Origin: Mesorhizobium sp. B2-3-4
GTDB lineage: Bacteria > Pseudomonadota > Alphaproteobacteria > Rhizobiales > Rhizobiaceae
Reading direction: 5' to 3'
Assembly: GCF_006442315.1 (NCBI RefSeq)
Contig: NZ_VFVY01000004.1
Location: forward strand, 248,001-312,000
Length of the DNA: 64,000 nt
The position numbers and the translations under genes are program-made. The notes under the pieces were generated by a model that had not been told where the DNA came from, ran no database searches, and worked only from the letters and a program-made list of their open reading frames with translations. Below, one piece after another: positions 42,940 through 51,242 of this stretch (the first letter of the stretch is position 1; the number at the start of each line of letters is the position of its first letter).

Positions 42940-43347
42940 CTAGTAACGCGAACGGCAGCTGGCGCGTTGGCCGAAGCCGCTCGGACCACATATCCAGGGA
43001 GAATGACCAAGGAGCGGTCCAGCATTGCCCGGCCTGAAGGACACCTTGACCGGCGCCGATCCGCCGACCCTCTGCGGCCGCACGAAAGCTGCATAGGCCT
43101 CCTCCGTCGTCCGCGTCACGCTTGTCATCTGCGTCAGCCGTTTGCGCTCGATCAGGTGCAGCCGCCTGTTCTTGACGTAGTGCACCTTCTTGCCGAGCAT
43201 ATGAACCACGGGCTTGGTGCCGATCGAGCCGGTCCTGGTCGTATCCACGCCCTGGCAACCGGACACTATCGAGATCAATGCAACAGCGGCGAAAGCGCAA
43301 GCACATTTCGCGCCGATCCTTGCGCCGTTTTCGAAATATGTCTTCAT
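42940..43347 (-). CDS. Small lipoprotein with C-terminal C-x-PSGFGQ-x3-C motif (copy 3)
   Basis: 135 residues. Lipobox VSGC with Cys31 after AFAAVALISI. The mature part starts CQGVDTTRTGS and ends CGPSGFGQRASCRSRY; a middle section is basic (KKVHYVKNRRLHLIERKR). It is the paralogue of the lipoprotein at 37388 over both ends. ATG 43347 follows AGGGGACG. It is on the minus strand between two glycosyltransferase genes. Function unknown. Confidence 0.8.
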   Translation of the reverse strand: MKTYFENGARIGAKCACAFAAVALISIVSGCQGVDTTRTGSIGTKPVVHMLGKKVHYVKNRRLHLIERKRLTQMTSVTRTTEEAYAAFVRPQRVGGSAPVKVSFRPGNAGPLLGHSPWICGPSGFGQRASCRSRY

Positions 43348-43611
43348 CGACGTCCCCTGCAACAAAACACAAGTCGCTGGAGCGCGGAGATATATTATCG
43401 GTTGTTCATTTTTCCGCGCCGCGCCAGCAGCCTCTCGCTGCTTGCATCACGCTTTTATATTAGCTGTTACTTATTAAGAATCGCGCAAACAACATGCTGA
43501 ACGCGGTCTGTCGGCGTTCGATCGAATATTGTTAAAATTGGATCTTTCAGGGATTGCCTCCGCGCGCGGTCGCGCGGGCCACGAATGTCCGGCGCAAACC
43601 TGCTGTGCGCC

Positions 43612-45492
43612 TCAGCGCGGCGTTTCCCACCCCGGATCGAAGTAGAAGTTGCGGGCGCCTATGTTGCCTTGGCCGGCGCCGGAAATCACATAGGCGATGC
43701 GCACGATACGCAATCCTCCGGCGCCCTGCTGCAGCCCGTAGACGCCTTCCATGCCGCGACCGTAGAAGCCAACGGCCGGCACGGCGAGCGCCAGTACGGC
43801 AAGCGAGGCATGAAAGGCCATCCCGGTGGCATTGGCGCGCAACGGAATCGTGTTCTCGATGATGTGCCTCAGGACGATGACAACCACCAAAAGCCCGTAA
43901 AGGAGGGCGTTGAACGCCGCAAACCAGAAGAAGCCAGTGGCGTCGAACGGATGTTCGACCAGCAGCACGGGCAGCGCCGCGCCGATTGCCAGCGCCACAT
44001 AGGGGACGAAGGCACGAGCCGGCAGCAGGCTTTTGGGGCCGCTGCCCTTGGGGGTGACACGGAAATCGACGAATGACCTGGTCATATAATCGCGCAACGA
44101 CGATAGCGTGCCAGCCAGCACCCAGGGCCAGCGCGCGAAGAAAAGAAACAGCGTGCCCTCCCAGCTTATCGTCTTGGCCGTCAATGGTCGTGAGAGGCCG
44201 AATGCCTTCAGCATCATGACCAGGCCGACCAGGGCGGCGGCGTTGGGCAGATAATGCAGAAGAAAGTCGGCATACATCACGTTGGCGAAGTTGCGCCCGG
44301 TGAAGAGCGCGTAGGCCGGCATGAGGTACATCAGCAGCGCAAAGATGGCGAACAGCGGATACCAGAGCTGGCAGAACAGGAACTGGAACTTCAGTCTTGT
44401 CGGCAGCTTGGGAAAATATGTGGGCGAATATTCCAGCAAGATCGTCACCAGGCTGCGCGACCACTGGAATTCCTGGGTAACGAGATCGGCGAAGGTCTGC
44501 GGACCGTCGCCATGCGCGATGGCGTCGACCGCATGCACGCCGCGCCAGCCGGCGGCATTGATCAGCATCGAGGTGGAGTGGTCCTCGGCCAACTCCGGCC
44601 CGAGACCGCCGGCCTGCTTCAGCGCCCTGGTCCGAACGGCATAGTGCGAGCCGATACACAGCGGTGCGCCGCCGCCGGTATGCCCGGACTGCAGCGGGCC
44701 ATGGAACATCCCCTCCGGAAACAGCCGGCCCCGCGCCGACCAGCTTTCGGCGGCATTGTTGTCGCATATGCTCGGCGCCGAGACATAACCGACCGCCGGA
44801 TCGGCGAAGGGATAGAGGATTTCCCTGAGATAGCTCGGCGTCGGTCTGTGATCGGCGTCCATCTGGGCGACGAAATCGTACCGCTCATAGCCGTAGTGGT
44901 CGTAAAAGAACGCCAGGTTGCCTTCCTTGCACCGGGTGCGGCGCGGCCACGTCTTGCGGTGATAATCTTCCCTTCCGCGCCGCGTCGAAATCAGCACGCC
45001 ATGGGCGTCGCACCAGCGAGCCGTCTCCTCGGACGGGTCCTCGTCGGCGAGCCAGGTGTCATGCGGATAGTCCTGCGCAAGCATCGCTTCCAAGGTGCGC
45101 GCAACCACGGCGAAGGGTTCGGATGGCGCCTTGGTCACCACCATGGCGACCCGCGAGCGCTTCGGGATACTGCGAAGCTTGGACGGTTTCTTCGATGCGT
45201 GCACGTTGAGCAGGAAGTACATCGGCATCAAGGTCAGCCAAGCCAGTACGAGCGTCGCAAGGGCGTACGGCCCGAAATATCCGACATGCTGAGGCCGCAG
45301 CCACCAAACCCAGAAAAAGCCGAGGGTGAGGAACCAGAAAGCCAGGCCGATGCGCAGGATCCATTGCCGGACGGGCGGCAGTATCGGCACCAGGAACGGC
45401 GTGTGCTCCCCGGCGCTGGCGCGAGTTGCCCCATGACGCCGTCCCGGCCTGGTCTTGCCGCTGATGGTCCCTGTGTCCGCGGAAACACTCAT
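43612..45492 (-). CDS. BcsA-like cellulose-synthase-type GT2 glycosyltransferase
   Basis: 626 residues. Two N-terminal transmembrane helices (about 42-64 and 72-95), a cytoplasmic GT2 domain with the metal motif DADH (VAQMDADH), an AEDHS acceptor-site motif and QEFQWSRS as the QxxRW-like motif, then about six more helices. No PilZ domain is seen, and no BcsB partner is adjacent. It makes or extends a linear beta-linked polysaccharide at the inner membrane. The divergent GH26-like gene could trim its product. Confidence 0.9.
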   Translation of the reverse strand: MSVSADTGTISGKTRPGRRHGATRASAGEHTPFLVPILPPVRQWILRIGLAFWFLTLGFFWVWWLRPQHVGYFGPYALATLVLAWLTLMPMYFLLNVHASKKPSKLRSIPKRSRVAMVVTKAPSEPFAVVARTLEAMLAQDYPHDTWLADEDPSEETARWCDAHGVLISTRRGREDYHRKTWPRRTRCKEGNLAFFYDHYGYERYDFVAQMDADHRPTPSYLREILYPFADPAVGYVSAPSICDNNAAESWSARGRLFPEGMFHGPLQSGHTGGGAPLCIGSHYAVRTRALKQAGGLGPELAEDHSTSMLINAAGWRGVHAVDAIAHGDGPQTFADLVTQEFQWSRSLVTILLEYSPTYFPKLPTRLKFQFLFCQLWYPLFAIFALLMYLMPAYALFTGRNFANVMYADFLLHYLPNAAALVGLVMMLKAFGLSRPLTAKTISWEGTLFLFFARWPWVLAGTLSSLRDYMTRSFVDFRVTPKGSGPKSLLPARAFVPYVALAIGAALPVLLVEHPFDATGFFWFAAFNALLYGLLVVVIVLRHIIENTIPLRANATGMAFHASLAVLALAVPAVGFYGRGMEGVYGLQQGAGGLRIVRIAYVISGAGQGNIGARNFYFDPGWETPR

Positions 45493-45770
45493 ACAACGAC
45501 CGCCGCCACTTCCAACGTCAGCCGAGCGACGGCTGATACGCTTTCAACCCGGCGCCAGAATCCCGCCATACTCCATTAGTGTCAACTAAATTAATGATCC
45601 CTTAACTAATCTTTTTGAGACCTGGTTAACCTAACGCCTTTGAAGCGCGGCAGGACTTCAGCGAAAACCGGGCGGCCTGGACCGGTGTGGGAGCGGCGAA
45701 ACGGATATTTGCGTCCTGGAAATCCGCGGCGGGATCCAAGTCGACCCGAGGTTCGCCAGGCCGAAAACCG

Positions 45771-45798
45771 TTAACCATGTTGCGGCTGCCATGGTTAA
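45771..45798. promoter_or_regulatory. Palindrome upstream of GH26-like promoter
   Basis: Perfect 9-bp arms TTAACCATG (45771-45779) and CATGGTTAA (45790-45798), 10-base spacer, ending 17 bp before the candidate -35 box. Position suits an activator. Confidence 0.55.
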
Positions 45799-45815
45799 GC
45801 AACCGTAAATTGCGC

Positions 45816-45844
45816 TTGACTCTTGGGCCCGACCGGCTGTTAAA
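45816..45844 (+). promoter_or_regulatory. Sigma70-like promoter candidate
   Basis: TTGACT (45816-45821), 17-bp spacer, GTTAAA (45839-45844). Reads toward the GH26-like gene, leaving a leader of roughly 250 bases. Confidence 0.4.
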
Positions 45845-46097
45845 TTAGCTAGGGATTATATACGGGATGTTGACGCGAATTTGTGAGTATCGCGGCGAAT
45901 CTCTCCTAGCCCTCAATGGTGCCATGAGAGATGGTTCTCGGTGGTCGGCGCGAAGTTTCGCGCGCCACCAATCGCTCCGAAATCCCACGAATTCCGCTAG
46001 CTGAGCCGATCGGTTTTGGACAGTCGCATCGATCCTGCATCGATGCGTCCGGGCGAAGCTTTAACCTCTGCGGAAGTCGAAGCCATGGGAGACTGAC

Positions 46098-47018
46098 ATG
46101 AAACACCCTGCAGCAAATGCACTTGCAATCGCGCTGATTTTGGGCGGCGTCGCATCGCCGACGGCCGCGGGCGCCGGCTCCACAGCTGGGACGGATCCTG
46201 TCCAGACCAGCAGCGCCGCCTCGGCGTTCGGATCGTATGATCCCTACGGGGATTTCAGCGCCGACAAGACCGCCAGCATCGAGGAGCTTTTCCTGCCCTG
46301 GGAGGATGTCGATCTGGGCACCCTCCCCCTGGCCGACGCCTACGCCCTGCAGCGCAATCGCTCGCTGTTGATCACGATCGAGCCTTGGACCTGGTCGAAG
46401 GACTGGCGCATCACCCCGCCCGAATTGCGCGACGGCATATTGAGCGGCAAATACGACGCCAACATGCAGGCGATCTGCGCCCTGGTGGGCCAGATGAAGA
46501 GTCCGGTGACCATCCGCTGGGCGCAGGAAATGGAGGACAAGAACGGTCGTTTCACCTGGGCCAACTGGGCTCCAAAGGACTGGATCGCGGCGTACAAGCG
46601 CGAGGTCGATGTCTGTCGCAAGGTCGCGCCGGCCGCCAAGTACATGTGGTCGCCCAAGGGCGAAGAAGGCCTCGAGGCATATTATCCCGGGGACGACTAT
46701 GTCGACGTCATCGGACTCTCGGTGTTCGGCCTGCAGAAAAAGGACAATGATGAGACCGGAGCCGACCGGACGTTCGCCCAGGCGCTCAAACCCGGCTATG
46801 ACCGCGTGGCGTCCTTCAACAAGCCTGTGATCGTGGCCGAGCTCGGCTATGTCGGAAAGCAGGACTATGTCTCGAAGTGGCAGGATGACTCCCGCAAGTC
46901 CTATGCGGAGTTTCCGGCGCTGACATCGGTCGTCTACTTCAATCAGAAGGAAGTGTGGCCTTGGCTGGGCGGCTATGGTCTGCCCGACTGGAGGGTGACG
47001 CAGCACGTCCTGCCGTAG
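46098..47018 (+). CDS. Exported GH26-like glycoside hydrolase
   Basis: 306 residues. A signal peptide is cleaved near AAGAG (about residue 27). The TIM-barrel GH26 pattern is seen: acid/base Glu in RWAQEME (Glu144; the family has HEMN) and nucleophile Glu248 in VAELGY. Such enzymes cut beta-mannans or beta-glucans, here probably the polysaccharide made by the divergent BcsA-like enzyme (inference). The replaced His/Asn of the HEMN box leaves some doubt about substrate or activity. Confidence 0.75.
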   Translation: MKHPAANALAIALILGGVASPTAAGAGSTAGTDPVQTSSAASAFGSYDPYGDFSADKTASIEELFLPWEDVDLGTLPLADAYALQRNRSLLITIEPWTWSKDWRITPPELRDGILSGKYDANMQAICALVGQMKSPVTIRWAQEMEDKNGRFTWANWAPKDWIAAYKREVDVCRKVAPAAKYMWSPKGEEGLEAYYPGDDYVDVIGLSVFGLQKKDNDETGADRTFAQALKPGYDRVASFNKPVIVAELGYVGKQDYVSKWQDDSRKSYAEFPALTSVVYFNQKEVWPWLGGYGLPDWRVTQHVLP

Positions 47019-47145
47019 GATACATCGCCGATCCGCCCCGGCACGCTCGGGACGGATCTCTAATCTACCGTTGATCGTGATCCATTCCGGGCCGTCGGTC
47101 CGGAAAGATGGTGAGACGTTGCGTAATTAGTCTGTGGAGAGTTCC

Positions 47146-47664
47146 GTGAAACACGTGCTGGTCAATTGGGTCGGAGCGGCATTCGGCTGCTGCGTTCTCG
47201 TTCTCACCTTCCAGGTCCCCGCAATGGCCAAGACCGGGACGAAGCTGGCCGAGCAGGCGCAAAAGGCGGCCGTTGTTCCCGACGAAAGCATCTACCAGAT
47301 CTATCAAAACCATTCGTGGCTCTGGGGCAGGAACGGCGCCGGGTTCTTTGCGGTCAAACAGCGGGAGTTCGACGCCTGGACCTCGGACAAAGGCCTCCAG
47401 GGCTATGGCGAGGGCATATGGTTCATCCCCGGCGGCGGCAAGCTGTGCTATCGCGCCCAATGGCATGGTTCCTGGGGTGTGAAGGGCTCCATGACCTGCT
47501 TCGAGCACCGCCAGGCAGGCAAGGTGATCTACAAGCGCAAGGCACCGGACGGCGAGTGGTATATATTCAGAAGTTCGCACCGCAACCGCGGCGACGAGAT
47601 CACGAAACTGAAGTACGGCGACTACGTCACCCGCAAACAGAAGCGCATCAAGGCAAGGCAGTAG
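47146..47664 (+). CDS. DUF995-type exported protein (copy 2)
   Basis: 172 residues. GTG 47146 follows GGAGAG; the signal peptide is cleaved at AMA-KT (about 28). The mature domain has SWLWGRNGAGFF, FDAWTSDKGLQGYGEG, KLCYRAQW, MTCFEHRQ and APDGEWYIF, the same pattern as the protein at 38150. The two cysteines probably form a disulfide. It lies 127 bp after the GH26-like gene in the same direction. Role unknown, in a surface-polysaccharide context. Confidence 0.85.
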   Translation: MKHVLVNWVGAAFGCCVLVLTFQVPAMAKTGTKLAEQAQKAAVVPDESIYQIYQNHSWLWGRNGAGFFAVKQREFDAWTSDKGLQGYGEGIWFIPGGGKLCYRAQWHGSWGVKGSMTCFEHRQAGKVIYKRKAPDGEWYIFRSSHRNRGDEITKLKYGDYVTRKQKRIKARQ

Positions 47665-47692
47665 GGTCTGCCGGCGGCGACGGGCCGCCGGG

Positions 47693-48142
47693 CTAAGCCT
47701 TGCGCTCCCAGCGGCGGTCCGCGGTCTGCTGCCAGTAGGTCAAGGCGTGGCCCGCCTCCTTCATCGTCTTCCAATGCGCCCGGGCCATTTCGACCTGGGC
47801 TGCGTCGTGGCCGTCGAACAGGAACACCGCGCGCTCATAGCCGCCGAGGTCTGGTGGCGCCGCGCCGTCGACCAGGAACCTGATCCTGGCTTCGTTGGGA
47901 TTGCCGTCACCCGTGGTCAACAGGATTGGCTGTTCACCGGGATAGGCTTCGCGATCGGTCGCGTGCGCCAGGAAGGAATCGTCGCGGAAGGTCCACAGAT
48001 GCTGGTCGAGCGCGTCGCGCCGCTCCTCGGTGCCGGTCTGCACCACGGCGCGCCAGCCGCGATCGACGCTGCGCTCGAGCAGGCCCGGCAAGGCATCCTC
48101 CAGCGTCGATTCGGTCAGATGGTAGAACAGCACATCGGCCAT
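47693..48142 (-). CDS. holC: DNA polymerase III chi subunit
   Basis: 149 residues. The start MADVLFYHLTES and later RWRAVVQTGTEERRDALDQHLWTF match HolC, which links the clamp loader to single-strand binding protein. It lies 9 bp downstream of pepA on the same strand, the usual alphaproteobacterial pair. A small hairpin between it and the converging DUF995 gene may end both transcripts. Confidence 0.93.
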   Translation of the reverse strand: MADVLFYHLTESTLEDALPGLLERSVDRGWRAVVQTGTEERRDALDQHLWTFRDDSFLAHATDREAYPGEQPILLTTGDGNPNEARIRFLVDGAAPPDLGGYERAVFLFDGHDAAQVEMARAHWKTMKEAGHALTYWQQTADRRWERKA

Positions 48143-48151
48143 GGATCGTCG

Positions 48152-49675
48152 TCAGCTCTCGTAGTGATCGCGCACCAGCCGGTCCAGCAGCCGAACGCCG
48201 AAACCCGAACCCCAGGACTGGTTGATCTCGTTCAAGGGCGACCCCATCGCCGTACCGGCAATGTCGAGATGCGCCCAGGGCGTGTCCTTGACGAAGCGCT
48301 GCAGGAACTGCGCGGCGATGATGGCGCCGCCGTAGCGGCCACCGATGTTCTTCATGTCGGCGTTCTTGGAATCGATCAGCTTGTCGTATTCGGCGCCGAG
48401 CGGCATGCGCCACAGCCGTTCCTGCGTCGACTGCCCGGCCGCGGTCAGCCTTTGCGCCAGTTCGTCATCGTTGGAGAAGAGGCCGGCATGATGCAGGCCG
48501 AGCGCGACCATGATGGCGCCGGTCAGGGTCGCCAGATTGACCATGAATTTCGGCTGGAAACGGTCGTTGCAGTACCATAGCGCATCGGCCAGAACGAGGC
48601 GCCCCTCCGCGTCGGTGTTGAGCACCTCGATGGTCTGTCCCGACATCGAGGTGACGATGTCGCCGGGGCGCTGGGCGTGACCGTCGACCGCGTTCTCGAC
48701 GAGCCCGATGATGCCGACGACATTGGCCCTGGCCTTGCGCGCGGCGAGCGCATGCATCAACCCGGTCACGGCGGCGGCGCCGCCCATGTCGCCCTTCATG
48801 TCCTCCATGCCCGAGGCCGGCTTCATCGAATTGCCGCCGGTGTCGAAGGTGACGCCCTTGCCGACGAAGGCGACCGGGCGGTCCTTGGGCTTGCCGCCGT
48901 TCCATTGCATGACCGCCATGCGGGCGCCTCGGGGCGAGCCTTGCGCGACGCCGAGCAGTGACCCCATGCCGAGCTTCTTCATCTCCTTCTCGGTCAGGAT
49001 CTCGACCTGAACGCCGAGCGCCTCGAGCTGCTTGGCGCGAGCGGCGAATTCGACCGGTCCGAGCACGTTCGCCGGTTCGTTGACGAGGTCTCGCGCCAGA
49101 ATCACACCGTCGATCACCGCCTCGGCGTCGACGAAGGCTTTCTTGGCGCCTGCCGGGTCGGCGGTATGGATGGTCACCTTGACCGGCTTTTTCGGATCGG
49201 CCTTGCCGTTACCCTGGCCGTCGTCCTTGTCCTTCCTGGTCTTGTACTTGTCGAAGGAATAGCTGCGCAAAAGAATCCCCGCGGCCAGGCTCGCGGCATC
49301 CTTGCCGTCGGGCGAGGCGCCGGCAAGGTCGAGCACCACGGTCACGTCGGTCGCCTTGCGCAGCGATGCGGCAATCGTGCCGCCGAGCTTCAGCCAGGCA
49401 TATTCGTCGAGCCCCGAGACCTTGCCGGCGCCGATCGCGACCAACCTGTCGAGCGACGTTGCTTCGGGCGCGAGGATTTCGACGATGCCGGCGAACTTGC
49501 CGGTAAACTCGGCGACCGGGAAAGCCCGATCCAGCGTCTTGCCCGGATCGTAGGCCCTGGCCGCATCGCTCAAACCACCGTCATCCGCCGACAGCACGAA
49601 GACGGTGCCCTTCCTGTTCGCCGCCGTCTGGGGCGCGGCGAATTTTGCAAAGGCGATCGACGGTCTGGGGTTCAT
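48152..49675 (-). CDS. pepA: Leucyl aminopeptidase
   Basis: 507 residues, M17 family. The N-terminal domain is about 170 residues; the metallopeptidase domain has the [13 protein letters not shown] metal site, [13 protein letters not shown] and NTDAEGRL. It removes N-terminal residues from peptides in the cytoplasm. ATG 49675 (or 49678) follows AGGAC. A Lys/Asp/Gly-rich insertion ([17 protein letters not shown]) sits between the domains, a lineage feature. It is divergent from the lpt operon. Confidence 0.95.
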   Translation of the reverse strand: MNPRPSIAFAKFAAPQTAANRKGTVFVLSADDGGLSDAARAYDPGKTLDRAFPVAEFTGKFAGIVEILAPEATSLDRLVAIGAGKVSGLDEYAWLKLGGTIAASLRKATDVTVVLDLAGASPDGKDAASLAAGILLRSYSFDKYKTRKDKDDGQGNGKADPKKPVKVTIHTADPAGAKKAFVDAEAVIDGVILARDLVNEPANVLGPVEFAARAKQLEALGVQVEILTEKEMKKLGMGSLLGVAQGSPRGARMAVMQWNGGKPKDRPVAFVGKGVTFDTGGNSMKPASGMEDMKGDMGGAAAVTGLMHALAARKARANVVGIIGLVENAVDGHAQRPGDIVTSMSGQTIEVLNTDAEGRLVLADALWYCNDRFQPKFMVNLATLTGAIMVALGLHHAGLFSNDDELAQRLTAAGQSTQERLWRMPLGAEYDKLIDSKNADMKNIGGRYGGAIIAAQFLQRFVKDTPWAHLDIAGTAMGSPLNEINQSWGSGFGVRLLDRLVRDHYES

Positions 49676-49754
49676 CATGTCCTGCTTTCGGGGATTGCGC
49701 GATCGTGCGCGAAGCGGTTTGAAGCGATCCGCGACATTTGGTCGTTTTCCGGCA

Positions 49755-49774
49755 TTTGGCAAGACTTTGCCAAA
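49755..49774. promoter_or_regulatory. Palindrome in pepA/lptF divergent region
   Basis: Perfect 8-bp arms TTTGGCAA (49755-49762) and TTGCCAAA (49767-49774) with a 4-base centre, 80 bp upstream of pepA and 266 bp before lptF. The remaining gene-free DNA (49676-50039, 364 bp) shows nothing else. Confidence 0.5.
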
Positions 49775-50039
49775 ATGGCTACCCATATGAGACCCTGAAT
49801 CGATGGCGATTCGTCGCGGAACGGCCCCGCTTCATGCCGCAACCTGTTGTTAACCATCGATGTTTTCCCTTTCTTATCCATTGCCGCCGACACTCCGGCC
49901 CATTGCGGCACGCGGCGTGGGACGGGAACCGGATCGCTTGCCTTATGCAGCCCAACGGAGCCAGTTGTGTGGGCGTCGCCGGACGGCTACCCTTGGCGTG
50001 GTGGCATGATGCCGTTCGAGAAGATCGAGTAAAGCCTTT

Positions 50040-51242
50040 ATGAAGGTCGTTGAACGCTACATCATGCGCCGCGCTTTCGTGGTCTTCATGGCGGCGCTGG
50101 TCTGGACGCTGGCCATCGTCTGGACGACGCAAGTGCTGGCCAAGATCGACCTGGTCACCGACAGCGGTCAGTCGGCTTTGACCTTCTTCGAGGTCGCGTC
50201 GCTTATTCTCCCCTCGATCATTCCGATCGTCGTGCCGTTCGCGCTGGTGGTGGCGGTTGCCCAGACACTGAGCGTCATGAATTCGGATTCGGAACTCGCG
50301 GTGGTCAACGCGTCCGGTGCCTCGCGCTGGACCATCGTGCGGCCGATCATGCTGCTGGCGCTGGCGGCCAGCGTTTTTTCGTTCGCCGTGGACAATGGCA
50401 TCGACCCCTACGCGCGACAGAAGAACCGCGCGCTGGTGGCGGAGTCGCGCGCCGACCTTTTGTCGCTGATCATCCAGGAAGGCACGTTCCGGAAGATCGA
50501 GGACGGGCTGTTCCTGCAGATCGGCGAGCGGCTTCCCGACAACAGGCTGGGTGGCATCTTCGTCGCCGATTCGCGGGAGGAAGGCGTCAATCTGGTCTAT
50601 TATGCCAAGACCGGCAGCATCATCGAACGCGGCGGTGAAAAAGTCCTGATGATGAATGACGGCGTCATCCACCGCAAAACGCTGACCGGCGACCTCAGTG
50701 TCATCCGCTTCACGTCCTATGCGTTCGACATGTCGGCCTTCATGGCCGCGGCTTCGGAGGTGACGCTGCTGCCCAAGGACCAGACCACCCAGTACCTGCT
50801 CAATCCAAGCCCGAACGACAAGAACTATCAGCAAAATCCCCAGGAATACCGCGCCGAGGTCGACCAGCGGTTCTCGGAATGGACCTATTCCATGGTTTTC
50901 GCGCTGATCGCGCTGGCGGTAGCGGGCGACGCCCGTTCGCATCGCGAGGCGCGCGTCAATCCGCTGATCACGGCCATCGGCATATCGCTGTTCGTGCGCT
51001 GGCTCGGCTTCTTCGCCGCAAGCAAGGCCGATGAGGTCCCGCAATATGCCTATATGGTCTATGGCGTGCCCATCGTGGCTTCCGTGGTGGCGATCTGGTT
51101 CATCGTTTCCAACCGAACCATGGAAATGCCGGTGGCCTGGGCGGACTGGATGACCAATCTGGCCGGCCGCGTCGGCGGTGGCTGGAACAGCCTCAAGCTG
51201 CGGCTTTTCCGGCGCGACACTTCAGGGCAAGGGGTCGGCTGA
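50040..51242 (+). CDS. lptF: LPS export ABC transporter permease
   Basis: 400 residues. Three N-terminal and three C-terminal transmembrane helices flank a periplasmic beta-jellyroll domain. With LptG and the ATPase LptB it extracts LPS from the inner membrane and drives it along the LptA bridge. It starts MKVVERYIMRRAFVVFMAAL. lptG starts one base into its stop codon region (51242), so the genes are coupled. Confidence 0.95.
   Translation: MKVVERYIMRRAFVVFMAALVWTLAIVWTTQVLAKIDLVTDSGQSALTFFEVASLILPSIIPIVVPFALVVAVAQTLSVMNSDSELAVVNASGASRWTIVRPIMLLALAASVFSFAVDNGIDPYARQKNRALVAESRADLLSLIIQEGTFRKIEDGLFLQIGERLPDNRLGGIFVADSREEGVNLVYYAKTGSIIERGGEKVLMMNDGVIHRKTLTGDLSVIRFTSYAFDMSAFMAAASEVTLLPKDQTTQYLLNPSPNDKNYQQNPQEYRAEVDQRFSEWTYSMVFALIALAVAGDARSHREARVNPLITAIGISLFVRWLGFFAASKADEVPQYAYMVYGVPIVASVVAIWFIVSNRTMEMPVAWADWMTNLAGRVGGGWNSLKLRLFRRDTSGQGVG

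Larger units (their letters stand above)
45493..46097. other. Gene-free divergent promoter region of GT2 and GH26-like genes
   Basis: 605 bp without a gene. It holds an AT-rich patch (about 45575-45620), a palindrome (45771-45798) and a sigma70-like promoter candidate (45816-45844); a GGGAGA site lies before the GH26-like start. Confidence 0.55.
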
